Positions 1 through 11,340 of a DNA stretch of 64,000 nucleotides are shown one piece after another. A program made the position numbers and the translations under genes. The DNA is from Oscarella lobularis. Taxonomy: Eukaryota > Porifera > Homoscleromorpha > Homosclerophorida > Oscarellidae. The notes below the pieces were generated by a model that saw nothing but the letters and a program-made list of their open reading frames with translations, made no database searches and was not told where the DNA came from. The stretch is from NCBI RefSeq assembly GCF_947507565.1, contig NC_089192.1, forward strand, positions 1,422,690 to 1,486,689, read 5' to 3'. Each line of letters starts with the position of its first letter. Position 1 is the stretch's first letter.

Positions 1-549
1 GTGATCCGACGTCGGTCTCGTTACAATGAAGATCGACTCTCACCATACGCCCATCCTTTCCTCTGATCATATTGTACGTCAATCCGGTTTCAGATTGTGC
101 GAAATAGGCACCGTCAATCTGGCTGCAGGAAAATGTGAATTTTCGATCTGGAACGTCACGGATTTGACAAACCTGTACATTTAACTAATTAGGTATTGAC
201 AAATTACATATGGCTTACCGTGCTATCGTTGCAGTATTGCGAAGAAAAATTCGAGCAGAGATTAACATCGTAGAAGTATTTTCCATCGAATATCTTTTGA
301 AAGCTATTCACAATAGGCTTTGTCTGACTGAGGTATGAATCAGAATAGCTTATTGGTTTGAGCTTACAGCGGCGTGCCATTGCCGTCGAGTGGAGTTAAA
401 TCAACCCTGTACCCGTTGTCGTACTGGCAGAAACAGGTATTCAAAAGACGACATTCGCCTTCGGGTTGGCTCTCCACAGCGCTCCTCATAAGCGTTACAA
501 CAACAAAGAAAACGCTGAAGAGACCTTGAAGACAAAGGAGCTTTGCCAT
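1..549 (-). CDS. MRH-domain (mannose-6-phosphate receptor homology / Atg27-like) protein, 5' part
   Basis: Three exons are visible, complement(1..172, 219..327, 368..549), and the gene continues past the left window edge. The ATG at 549 opens a hydrophobic signal peptide (FSVFFVVVTLM). The mature protein has a cysteine-rich start (CRLLNTCFCQYDNGYRVDL) followed by DLTPLDGNG, then FDGKYFYDVNLCSNF, a CQIRD segment and a GLTYNMIRGKDGR stretch with further cysteines. This order (DLTPL near the start, a YxxNxC strand, later Cys-containing strands, a G-x-Y segment) is that of MRH domains, as in M6P receptors, ATG27 and OS9-type lectins, which act in Golgi/lysosome sorting or ER glycoprotein recognition. 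Introns are 40 and 46 nt with GT-AG ends, and the reading frame is continuous across both. No transmembrane segment lies inside the window, so I cannot say whether it is a receptor or a soluble lectin. The first exon is ATG-initiated and its promoter faces the plus-strand DSL gene. Confidence 0.72.
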
Positions 550-893
550 TGCGTGTGTTCAGAGTCCGATCAGACGGTCACAAGATTTGGTCACAAGATT
601 TCTGTGTATCACGTGCTAGACTTCTCCTCACGCATGCGTGTCGTAAGTCTCCTTCTTCCGCAAGAGTTCTCTCCGTCAATCCTTCGTGTAATCTTTCTTT
701 TAGATCACTCTCGAACGGAGCGAAGTGTTATTTTGGTCAACGCTCGAGCGCGTGCGCTAAATTGGGACGGTTTGGCAGCTATGGCAGCTCGCCCAGGACC
801 GCCTGGCATGTGTACAGTGGAACCATACATGTAATCGAGTCTTCTTTATCCGAGCAGAAGGTCACATTACAGGACGGTTTAGATTAGAGGCCT
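550..893. other. 5' flank of the MRH gene, no gene seen
   Basis: This is sequence between the MRH start codon and the foldback element. Open frames on the plus strand are antisense to the MRH first exon or lack coding character. No clear promoter box could be assigned. Confidence 0.4.
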
Positions 894-901
894 CTATCTA
901 C

Positions 902-1896
902 CAGAGCCCTATAAAAGAGAGCTGCGCCAACTCGATTTATCACGTGACTCACGTGAGCCGCTGGACGCCATTTTGTGTCCAGCTTCGCGAGTTTAGGCGG
1001 ATCGTACCGCTTGCGGGATGGGTTAGAGCAGCTGCCCGAAAAACTGTGCGTTTAGGTCATGTAGAAGTTTCAAACGATGCGGTGTGCGGTCCTCTAGCGC
1101 GTATATTTCCTTTTTTACGCGAGGACGTAAAAATCCTCCTCGCCTACCCATTGAGCTGAGAGCGCAGTACGATTTTCTGCGCTAACAGCTATCATTGCTA
1201 CTTCATTTCCAACCTTTAGCAGTATGTGTTTAGTAGCGAAATCCGTCGAAATCATGTAGCAACCCTCAAGCTGTATTTTCTGAATTCTCAGAAAATGCTC
1301 ATACACGCGCAAAACTATACAAAACTATTATACTAGACCACAATACTACGCGTAAGAGGTTTCCGGGCAACTATAACATTGTTTCACTTGCCTCATTCCC
1401 ATCAAGCGAGTGAAAGAACCTGGCTAAATAAATGAAATAATTTTTTAGGTGCTTAGAAACTTTTTTTGCGCGTAGTCCTGTGATGAAAGGAAAGTTTCGC
1501 GTACTTTTGAAATTTTAAAAAATCAAATCCGGGAATTTACGGAGTAGACAATGAGGTATTTCAAACGATTTTGACGAATTTCGCTACGCAACACATAGCG
1601 ATAATAATCGGAAATGCACTAACAATGACAGCTGTTAACGCAGAAAAACCGTATTGCGTTCTCAGCTCGAAGGGTAGGCGAGGACGTTTTCACGTCTTCG
1701 CGCAAAAAAGGAAAGATACGCGTTAGGGCGCCGTACACCGCACCGTATGAAACTTCTACGTGACATAAACGTACTGTTTTTCGGGCAGCTGCTCTAACTC
1801 ATCCCGCAAGCGGTACGATGTGCCTAAACTCGCGAAGCTGGACACAAGATGGCGCCCATGTACGGGGTTGGCGCAGCTCTCTTTTATAGGGCTCTG
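902..1896. mobile_element. hAT-like non-autonomous foldback element (MITE), 995 bp, with 8-bp TSD
   Basis: The two ends are long imperfect inverted repeats. The left arm (from 902) begins CAGAGCCCTATAAAAG and is matched in reverse complement by the right arm ending at 1896. Homology between arms can be followed for about 350 bp (roughly 902-1270 against 1550-1896), leaving a spacer of about 280 bp. Perfect 8-bp direct repeats CTATCTAC flank it (894-901 and 1897-1904). An 8-bp target duplication with a CAG-type terminus is typical of the hAT superfamily. No transposase frame is present, so the copy is non-autonomous. Each terminus carries a TATAAAAG box reading into the element. Confidence 0.85.
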
Positions 1897-1904
1897 CTAT
1901 CTAC

Positions 1905-2502
1905 TAGGCAGCAACGTGACTTTAGGACATTCCAAAGTGAACTGCAACTGCTTTACAAATTCTATTCGCTTCTACAACAACGAAGGAGAGGCCTTGAAGA
2001 CAATGTAGAGAGACAAGACTTGTGTGTGTCACGTTGTCCAACTAAAGTCTACTTGTGAGTAAAACTTCTGAGTAAAACTACTACGTACACTTCATAACTC
2101 GTATCTATTGTCTGAGATCAGCTCGGTACGTATGCCAGAATGAGACTCGGAGCGATGGACGAGTGTAGCTTGCAACCGCGCCGAAACGCTGCAAAGTGCG
2201 TAGACCAAGAAAGTCATTTTATAATAAACAGTGCTCAGACGAAAACGGAGGTGCAGGATGATCAGAGATTGCGCAAAGTACTTTAGGTTATGTATTTCCT
2301 TGCGTCGGTTTACGCCCCTTTGCTTTTCTGGACGGAGCGTTCTCTTGCAATGTTGGTTCACGCTTGTAACTGGTTTTTGACGCTACGTTTACTACAGAAA
2401 GGCGCTGAAGCATGCAAAGAGACGTCAAAGACGCAAGGGCGGATCCTTGTTTACGTAGGTTGCAGATGCGCAGTCAAGTAGAAGCCATGTCTTGTGGGTG
2501 GC
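1905..2502. other. Gene-free flank with a probable relic of MRH exon 1
   Basis: No supported gene is present. At about 1965-2035 the minus strand carries TTGTCTTCAAGGCCTCTC followed by TTGTTGTTGTA, resembling the signal-peptide part of the MRH first exon at 480-545. The rest of the stretch up to the DSL start shows nothing I can assign. Confidence 0.3.
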
Positions 2503-5500
2503 ATGTTTTTGGCCTTGGCCTTGCTCTGCGTCTCTGAGGTACGAGTCTTATAACGCTAAAGTTCGCTTACGGGCCGTTGCGTCGTGATACGTCTATAACA
2601 GCGATTTTAGGTCGCTTCTGACGGGAAAATCAATTTGACCTACACGTTATACCTAAATAGCTTCAACGAAGATTATTACGGATATTGCTGTGGTGATCCA
2701 CAGTCAGCTTTGTGCACAGAACTTTGTCCAACAAATCTTGAAGTTTGCTACTGGACGCCTCCCGAGTCCGTCTGCACGGACAGCAAGACAGCAAAGGATG
2801 TAAGAGTGGACAGTTTACAAATTGCTAATGGAGATTTGCCTCTTGTCGCGCTGTCGTTCTCAGACAATTGGAAGGTCGTTCTTACACGCACACCCCCTAG
2901 CCGTAATGCAATTTATTTTTAGGGCTACTTCAGTTTAAATATAACTGCTCGAAATATCACAGGAAGTCTCATTGATATTATGACAGTATCCTTTTCTAAT
3001 GCTTTAGTAGCAAACATGTTATCCAACCAAACCATAATCACTGGAATAAGAGGAACACTTTTGATCCTTTCCTGGCAAGTTTCATGTGATGAGTATTGGT
3101 ATGGCAGCGACTGCGGGATCTATTGCAAGTCAAATGAAAGCCACGCGTGCAATTCAACTGGGCACAAAATCTGTAAGCCGGGATTTCAACCTGAGAATGA
3201 TTGCACAATAAGTAAGAAGGTATCGATATTTGTGAGTACATCTTTTAACGTATTTCTTAGACACGGATGAATGCAGTTCTCATCCTTGTCAAAATAACGG
3301 AACATATGACGACGGCACAGATCAGTACAATTGTTCATGTGCAGTAGGATTTACAGGAAATCATTGCGAAACAAGCAAGTCAAGCACTTATTAGGTTTTA
3401 AGTATTTACTTTTAATTTTCTCTAGACATTGACGAATGTTTGTCTAATCCCTGTTTAAATGACGCCACTTGTATTGACAAAGAGAACGCATATAGTTGCC
3501 TATGTTTACCAGGATATAGCGGAGAGCACTGTGAAACAGGAAAGTTCTCCACACTTTCTTAGTACGTCTCTAATTTTTCTCCGTGCAGACGTTGACGAGT
3601 GCGCGTCGCAACCGTGTCAAAACAATTCTACGTGCATAGATCTTGTAAACGACTATTCCTGTACTTGTTCTTTTGGATTCTCGGGCAGAGACTGCTCTGT
3701 TGGTAAGAATAGCGCGCACGGTAGTGATACTGAGATCTCATTTTGTGAGCCAACAATTCGTCTACAAATAGGCTTAGTAGACTTATATTCTCTACAATCC
3801 GTGCTTATATGAGGCGCATTCACGTCTAATAATTTTGCTACAATATTGCGTAGTAAGTGTAACCTGAGATCTCAGAATCAAAAGTGTAAATATAATACCT
3901 AAAACTAAATTAACCTAGACATTGACGAATGCGCCTCATCTCCATGCCATTATGGCGGATCATGCGCCGCCTTAATAAACGGTTACAGTAGTGGAGGAGA
4001 ATGCGAAGATCTGGCTAACGGTTACGTATGCAACTGCTTTGACGGATACACAGGGAGTCATTGCGAGTCAGACATTGATGAGTGCACGTCAAAGCCGTGT
4101 CAAAATGGAGGAAACTGTACGGACTTAGTGAACTCGTTTCGCTGCGAGTGCGCTCTAGGATACACAAATGACACCTGTGGCGCTAACATTGACGAATGTC
4201 TCTCTAATCCGTGCAAAAACGATGGCACGTGTGCCGATCGAATTAACGGTTATAATTGCACGTGTACCGAGGGATTTACAGGACGCGAGTGCGAAACTAA
4301 TGTGGATGAATGCATCTCCCAGCCGTGCTCAAATAACTCTACTTGCGTTGACGGAGCAGCAATGTACAAGTGCCAGTGTATGACGGGCTATATTGGAGTG
4401 CATTGTGAAATTGACGTTGACGAATGCGCCTCCAATCCTTGCCAAAACGGAACGTGCTCTGACCAAGTCGGTGAATATAACTGCAGATGCAATTCTGGAT
4501 TCACTGGAGTAAACTGTGATGTGAATATAAACGAGTGTAACCCATCTCCTTGTCGCAATGGAGCGCGGTGCACGGACGCGGTTAACAGTTACTCGTGCAA
4601 ATGTTTTGACGGATTTACGGGGGCAGACTGCGAGACGGAGATTGACGAGTGCTAGTCTAGCCCCTGTGAAAATGGAGGAACGTGCACCGACGCCTTGAAT
4701 GATTATTATTGTCGTTGCGTGCTGGGCTTCGCTGGAAAAAATTGCGAGATGAATGTGAATGACTGTGATCCAGATCCTTGCAACAACCACGGAAAGTGTA
4801 CAGATTTAGCGCATGACTACAGTTGTACCTGTGACGCGGGATACACAGGCGAACACTGTCAAGTGGAAATTAATGAATGCCTGTCTTCACCCTGTCAGAA
4901 TGGAGCCACTTGTGTGGATTGTGTGGCTGGATACAACTGCAGCTGTGTAGCAGGATACAGCGGGCTTCTCTGTGAGACAGACAGCGATGAATGCTCGTCT
5001 CAACCATGCCAGAATAACGCAACATGTACTGATAAAGTGAATAGTTATGAATGCCAATGTATTCCAGGATATAATGGCGTCAACTGTGAAGAAGAAACCG
5101 ACGAGTGTTTGTCAAATCCATGTCAAAATGAAGCCACCTGCAGTGACCTAATTGACAGGTATTCGTGTACTTGCTCAGACGGATACACTGGTACTAGCTG
5201 TGAATTGAATATCGATGAATGCAATTCCAATCCTTGTGCAAATAACGGAACCTGCTCTGATGGAATTAATATGTACACTTGTCAATGCCTAGATGGATAC
5301 ATCGGATCGAAATGTGAAACGGACTTTGACGAATGCTCTTCAGCTCCTTGTCAGAACAATGGAAGCTGCACTGACATTGTGAACGGATTTCAGTGCTCCT
5401 GTCTGTCAGGATACACAGGATCCCAGTGTCAGTATGACATTGATGACTGCTCGTCGTCTCCTTGCCTAAACGGAGCTCGATGCTTTGACAAAGTGAACCA

Positions 5501-8500
5501 ATACTCGTGTGAGTGTGTATTGGGTTTTGAGGGAAGCAGATGCGAAACCGAAATTAGCGATTGCGATCCCGACCTTTGCCGAAATGGAGCAACATGCATT
5601 GATGCAATAAATAGATACTTTTGCATATGCTTCCTAGGCTTTGCTGGTATAAACTGTGAGACTAACATCAACGACTGTAATTCTGATCCATGCGGAGATC
5701 ACGGAAATTGCACGGATCTGGTGAACGGTTTCAATTGCAGCTGTGAATTCGGATATGCTGGCGACCTCTGCCGTAACAACATTGACGACTGCGCTTCTAA
5801 ACCGTGCCGCAACGGAGCCGCTTGTGTCGATGGAGTGGCTGCTTACCACTGTTCCTGTTCAGAAGGCTATACCGGTCCCCTGTGCGAGACTGATGTTGAT
5901 GAATGCTCTTCCAGTCCTTGTCAGAACAATGCAACTTGTATCGATGAGGCAAACGGCTACAAATGCAGTTGCACGAGCGGTTACGCCGGCGCTTGGTGTC
6001 AGAACAACGTTGACGACTGTGAGAGTTCTCTTTGCTTCAATGGCGGTAAGTGTGTTGATGGAGTGAGTTCCTATTCTTGCCAATGTCCACCCGGGTTTAT
6101 TGGACTTAACTGCGAAACGGAAGTCGATGAATGTGAATCGTCTCCGTGTCACAACAACAGCGTTTGTTTGAATCAGATTGACAGGTTTTATTGTGTCTGC
6201 TCTCCCGGCTACAGAGGAGCGAGATGTCAGGATTTAGTTGACAACTGTCAACTGCAGCCATGTAGAAATGGCGGAACTTGTGTGAACCTAATCGATGACT
6301 TTTCTTGCACATGTTTACCCGGATTCACTGGGAAACAGTGCCACGTTGACATTTCTGAGTGTGAGACAAACCCATGTTATAATGGAGCAATATGCAGAGA
6401 TCTCATCGGCCGTTACTCTTGTGACTGCTTGGATGGCTACACCGGATCTGACTGTGAAACAAACGTTGACGAGTGCGCTTCTCACCCCTGTAAAAATAAC
6501 GGCGTCTGCCAAGACAGTGTTAATAGCTACGAGTGCCAATGTAAAGCGGGATTCACCGGTCACCAGTGCGAAACGGACGTGAACGAATGTCTCTCAAGGC
6601 CTTGTCGAAACGGCGGCACTTGTCTTGATCTTGTCAGCTCAACATTTTGCAGTTGCACTGCAGGATACACGGGACTGGTGTGCGAAACGAACGTAGACGA
6701 GTGCTTCTCGAATCCTTGTAAGAATGAGGGAAATTGCACTGATTCAATAGACGATTACGTCTGCTCCTGTTCGCCTGGGTACACTGGTAAAAACTGTGAC
6801 TCTGACATTGATGAGTGTTTGTCTCTTCCGTGTCAGAATGGAGGAACGTGTTCTCACCGCGGTTTGGTTGGCACCTATTCCTGTTCCTGTTCCAGCGGAT
6901 TTACTGGATCCGCCTGCGAATCTGATATTGATGAATGCGTCAGCAGCCCTTGTCAAAACAACGGGACTTGTTTTGACTTCACAGACTCGTATCAATGTGA
7001 ATGTATATCAGGATTTGCCGGAGAAGACTGTAAGACAAACGTTGATGAGTGCAGCTCTAACCCGTGCACAAAAGGAGATTGCGTGGATCAAGTCGACCGT
7101 TACTGGTGCAATTGCTTGGATGGATTCACCGGTGGTGATTGCGGCTTTGATATAGATGAATGCGCGTCGTTTCCCTGTCAAAATGGAGGAAAATGTTCAG
7201 ATCAAATAGCATCGTACGACTGTGAATGCGCTCATGGCTTTACCGGACGGCACTGTGAAACAGAAGTAGACGAGTGTTTGTCTATTCCGTGCCTGAACAA
7301 CGGAACGTGCAAGAACCTCTACTCGCAATATTTCTGTAAATGTCCTCTTGGATTTTCCGGACGTGACTGCGAGACAGACATAAATGAGTGCGATCCGACT
7401 CCTTGCCGCGGTAATGCTATCTGTGCAGACCTGGTAAACGATTTTAAATGCAACTGTCCTCTTGGATACACTGGCAAACAGTGTCAATTTGAAATTCTTG
7501 AATGCAACTCCAATCCTTGCCTCAACCTTGGTAGATGTCAGGATCTCGTGGGAGACTTTAGCTGTATTTGTCCGGTTGGTTACACAGGAAAGCTGTGCGA
7601 GACAGATGTGAATGAGTGCGAATCGAGTCCTTGTCTGAACAATGGAACCTGCAGGGACCTTTCTAATGACTTCACTTGTAACTGTTCGGCGGGATACACT
7701 GGGCAGCTGTGCGAGACTAATATTGACGACTGTGAGTCGAGTCCCTGTGGCAATAATGGCACTTGCATTGACTTGATCGATGCCTATAACTGCAGTTGCG
7801 TTCCTGGCTTTGACGGACAAAATTGTTTGATAGACTTGGACGAGTGCCAGTCTAACCCTTGTCAAAATCAGAGTACTTGCATTGACGGCTTTGGAGAATA
7901 CTATTGTCAATGTTCTGAACTCTATACGGGATTGCAGTGCGAAAGTTTAGCCGTAGATCCCTGTGACTTACTCTGCAAGAACGCCAACAGTTGCGATTAT
8001 TTTCTCGTTAACGAAAGCGCACCTGCAGGATCACTACTCTTCAATTTGTCCGGATTAACTGTGTATTATATTTGCACGTGCCCTGAAGGCTACAGTGGAA
8101 ATAATTGTGAACACGGTAAACTGCTTGAAGAGTTGTAAAATCTGCTCATTGTTTCTGTTTTAGAAATCAACCAGTGCGACTCCTCTCCTTGTGAAAACGG
8201 CGGCACTTGCATTGGCAACAGCAGGTCGTTTTTCTGCACATGTCCTGATTCTTACACGGGACGTCTGTGTGGTTCTTTACCTACGACTCCAAAGGCAACG
8301 ACGGAGACTCCCACAAACGCCTTATCAATGACTAACGCCAGCACAATTAATAACACTAAGGCTAGCACACCGTCTTTAGTTTGTAAGTTCTTTAGGCAAA
8401 TATTCTCAAGTTTTGTAATCTTTTATTTGGTTAGCGATTACACCTGTCAAAACGGACTGTGAAGAAACGTTGTGGTCTAAGGCTGGTTTCGTTTCATCCT

Positions 8501-8839
8501 TCACTCTTTTAATCATTTCACGTATGTTCCGTGTTGATCTTTTCTGTGCTTTCGTAATTATCTTTTGCTTTAGTTGTCGTTAATGTGATACTTCTTACCT
8601 ACGTCATCTTAATTCACTGTCACACACCGCTTCAGTGGTGCTTTTTCTTCAGGAAAGCACATTGGTCGGTGTCGCCCTCGCAATGGAGAAAAGATGAAAA
8701 GAGTAGGACAAGCGCTCAGGTAAATTACGGTGTCGAAGAATCGAAATTGAGCGACAGCTTTTTGGGAGCCAAAATGTGGCCGGAGCATCAGTCCCCCAGC
8801 GCTGTGGAACTGCAACGTCCGCGTCTCAATTTGCCCTGA
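2503..8839 (+). CDS. DSL-domain Notch ligand (Delta/Jagged-like) with about 40 EGF repeats; carries lesions
   Basis: Model: join(2503..2538, 2611..2874, 2923..3211, 3261..3374, 3426..3539, 3589..3702, 3919..8115, 8164..8382, 8435..8521, 8574..8839), about 1,900 codons. Exon 1 is a bare signal peptide ([12 protein letters not shown]). Exons 2-3 give an MNNL-like N-terminus and a DSL domain ([19 protein letters not shown], then [11 protein letters not shown]). About 40 EGF units of about 38 residues follow, most calcium-binding (D-I/V-D-E-C start). Then come a Ser/Thr/Asn-rich stalk, one membrane segment ([19 protein letters not shown]) and a tail of about 60 residues. DSL ligands bind and activate Notch on neighbouring cells. 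The early EGF exons are single 114-nt phase-1 exons, while 36 or so repeats share one 4.2-kb exon. Lesions are TAG at 4653-4655, TAT for a cysteine at 3305-3307, and a GA donor at 3540. The last exons are less certain, since another acceptor near 8652 gives a different tail. Confidence 0.82.
3375..3425 (+). other. GC-AG intron
   Basis: The donor is A|GCAAGT and the acceptor CTCTAG. Phase 1 is kept on both sides and the flanking EGF repeats join correctly only at this site. GC-AG introns with a strong GCAAGT match are a known minor class. Confidence 0.75.
3540..3588 (+). other. Intron with GA donor instead of GT
   Basis: The expected donor after an exactly 114-nt EGF exon reads GAAAGT where GTAAGT would be consensus. 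The acceptor GTGCAG is normal and joins in phase. No alternative GT nearby keeps the frame. Confidence 0.65.
4653..4655 (+). other. In-frame TAG inside an EGF repeat of the DSL gene
   Basis: The repeat reads DEC[12 protein letters not shown]. Open reading continues in the same frame on both sides for hundreds of codons. A single base (TCG to TAG) would explain it, because Ser is common at this position in the neighbouring repeats. Confidence 0.85.
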
Positions 8840-10334
8840 AAGTCATCCCGACTATGACGTCACTCAGATGTGAAATGGTTCTGTACCGTAGAAAACAGAA
8901 CAGATTCGTTTTAGTGAATGGTTTACCTAAAGTTTAGCTAGAGACCATTTTTTGTTCTTCAATGTATCGAGGTATGATATAGAATCGTGCAGACGCAAAT
9001 GAAAATCTTCTATCTGTACAGGATGTGGCGGGGATGTGGCTTTGAGACGAGCGTGCGCTAATGCTCACCCGATTTCAGAAAAAGAGAAGCCCTGCGAGCC
9101 CCGATTGGCCTGATCGAACTGCCGTCTTTGTCGAATCGGGTTTTCAACGTTAGTGAAGCGGAGTGAGGAAACGGAGAACGTCGAAACGTCGTCGTTCTTT
9201 CTTATGCACCCGTACCCAGCGTATTCTATGGTTCTCCTCTACTTCTATCCATGATTATATCGACTTGGCCGTAGCCAAGCCGTCTATCGCGCAGCTCTGT
9301 CTTCCTCATAAGCTTTCTGTATCGCGTTTACTTGACTTGGATTCCGATTGAGGTTGAAATAGCAAGAAGGACACCGTGAAATTCTCAGCTTGTGATAGCG
9401 AGTTACACTCGAAGGTTGGTCATGCTATGATTTGGACTTATCCCTGCTTGTCAATGAATATCTAGATGATTTGGCTCAGCATTTGTTTTGTTTGCCAGCT
9501 GGGCTCGACATCAAAAGGACATAAAATGAGTTCTTTCACTTTAGACGGCTTTGAAGATGGTCTTGAAGATGCTTTCTCGTGTGACGACAGCAGCGTTTCC
9601 TGACCACACCTCGTAAACTTGATGTACTGACTGAAGTTCTTTCGATTTTACTCTTAGTAGGATTGTTTGAGTGAGACTGCGTTGGAGCCACTAGCAGGCA
9701 GCTACGCCCTAAGCCTCGCTTCAGGCTTCGTAGAGCACATTTTAGTGGAGCACTCAGTGAGCTTCTACGTCGCTAGCTTCCAGCCCAGATCTCGTGTTTC
9801 AGTGCAGGTTCACGCTGCCGTGCAACGTAGGCTTTTTGTGCGCACACGAAGAGGAGTTTGTTTACATAATGCGTTAGTAGCGTTACCCTGGTGAGTGTTA
9901 GTACGTCATTGATACGTGTGCGAGCTAAAACTGTCTAGTTTCTCTTCTCCAAATATTTTAGCTTGCTAAGAACTAAGAACGAGCTCCTTCTTCTGATCGA
10001 AAAAGACTTGAAAGTACCCTAAACTAAAAGGCAGCGAGCGTTCTGTATGTCATCACATTACTTGCAATTAGACCAACAAACCTCTAGGTCGAACCTTTTG
10101 GTCGGCACCACTAAACGGTCATCTACGATAAAAGGATTTGAGTGAGCATGCACCTCCCGGTGGGTGACCAGCGTTCCGCCCAGGGTAGTAGGTTGTGGTC
10201 GACCACTTGACGGCGCCGACCACCAATCCGTAGTTTCCGATCACTATTATTTATTTATTCTTAGTCTATTATTAACGTATCTATTTTCTCGTCTTGCTAG
10301 CTTTTCTCAAGTACCATTCTAACTTTTCTCGCTT
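8840..10334. other. Gene-free stretch containing repeat copy R1 (about 9050-9850)
   Basis: No gene is supported. From about 9050 to 9850 the sequence is a diverged direct copy of 12785-13500. Shared blocks include a GTCGAATCGGGTTTT motif, a GGAAACGGAGA block and GCCAGCTGGGCTCGACATC. Small open frames inside are not conserved between the copies, so it behaves as a noncoding duplicated segment. Confidence 0.6.
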
Positions 10335-11340
10335 ACAGCGTGAGAAGTATCTCGATACTGCATCTGTAACGGTCGCGATATTGAATGTAAACACACGCGC
10401 CCTAAAAAATACTCGGCGCGCGCTTGGCGCGGCAAACACGTCCGACCACCTCTCAGAAAATTCTGGGAAGACATAGTAACAGTACGGGCGCTAGGCTTCT
10501 TCTTCGATCACCCGGCCTTTCTCGAGGCTCGACGCCCCTCTTTTATGGGGAGACAGCGTTTTTCAAATCATCGGTACTAATTAGTTAGACTAGCGAAAGC
10601 GAACACACCTTTTTTCACGATAGGAGTTCATACCAGTCCGTTTCCAATCGACGATATTGCGCCATTTTCGCGGCGCATCAGACCACATGCGTCTATAACA
10701 ACCCAATGTTGTCACGCCGTAAATCTTTCGTCCGAAATTGACAGAAAGAGGAGGAGTTAATTAAGTTCGACGTAAATACGAAGGCAGACTCGACTCTTTC
10801 CACAGTCAGTTCTATCAAACCAGTCAGCGCCAATATACAGCGTGAGAAGTATCTCGATACTGCATCTGTAACGGTCGCGGTATTGAATGTAAACACACGC
10901 CTCCTAAAAAATACTCGGCGCGCGCTTGGCGCGGCAAACACGTCCGACCACCTCTCAGAAAATTCTGGGAAGACATACAGTAGTAACAGTACGGGCGCTA
11001 GCTTCTTCTTCGATCACTCGATCGGCCTTTCTCGAGGTTCGACGCCCCTCTTTTATGGGGAGACAGCGTTTTTCAAATCATCGGTACTATTTAGTTTGAC
11101 TAGCGAAAGCGAACACGCCTTTTTTCACTATAGAAGTTCATACCAGTCCGTTTCCAATCGACGATATTGCGCCATTTTCGCGGCGCATCAGACCCCATGC
11201 TTCGATAACAACCCAATGTAGTGTCACGCCCTAAATCTTTCGTCCGAAATTGACAGAAAGAGGAGGAGTTAAGTTCGACGTAAATACGAAGGCAGACTCG
11301 ACTCTTTCCACAGTCAGTTCTATCAAACCAGTCAGCGCCA
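10335..11340 (+). repeat. Tandem duplication (502-bp period) of the methyltransferase upstream region
   Basis: Two head-to-tail copies, about 10335-10836 and 10837-11340, both start ACAGCGTGAGAAGTATCTCG and differ by few substitutions and small indels. The second copy ends with CAGTCAGCGCCA directly before the ATG of the methyltransferase gene. The first copy ends with the same bases followed by AT. The duplicated unit therefore equals promoter plus 5' leader. Each copy has a CTTTTATGG TATA-like box about 285-290 nt before its end. Confidence 0.85.

Noticed and set aside
4329-7910. Long minus-strand open frames inside the EGF array (for example 4329-4790 and 7197-7910)
   Set aside because: They are antisense shadows of the repetitive EGF codons and have no signal, domain or splice context of their own.
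8574-8839. Alternative 3' end of the DSL gene using the acceptor near 8652 (basic tail starting KHIGRCRPR)
   Set aside because: It would leave a membrane segment of only about 12 residues unless another donor exists; kept as a less likely option.
10140-10210. Sequence GGTGGGTGACCAGCG resembling the 3' half of 5S rRNA
   Set aside because: The internal control region and the 5' half are absent; most likely chance or at best a short 5S-derived SINE scrap.
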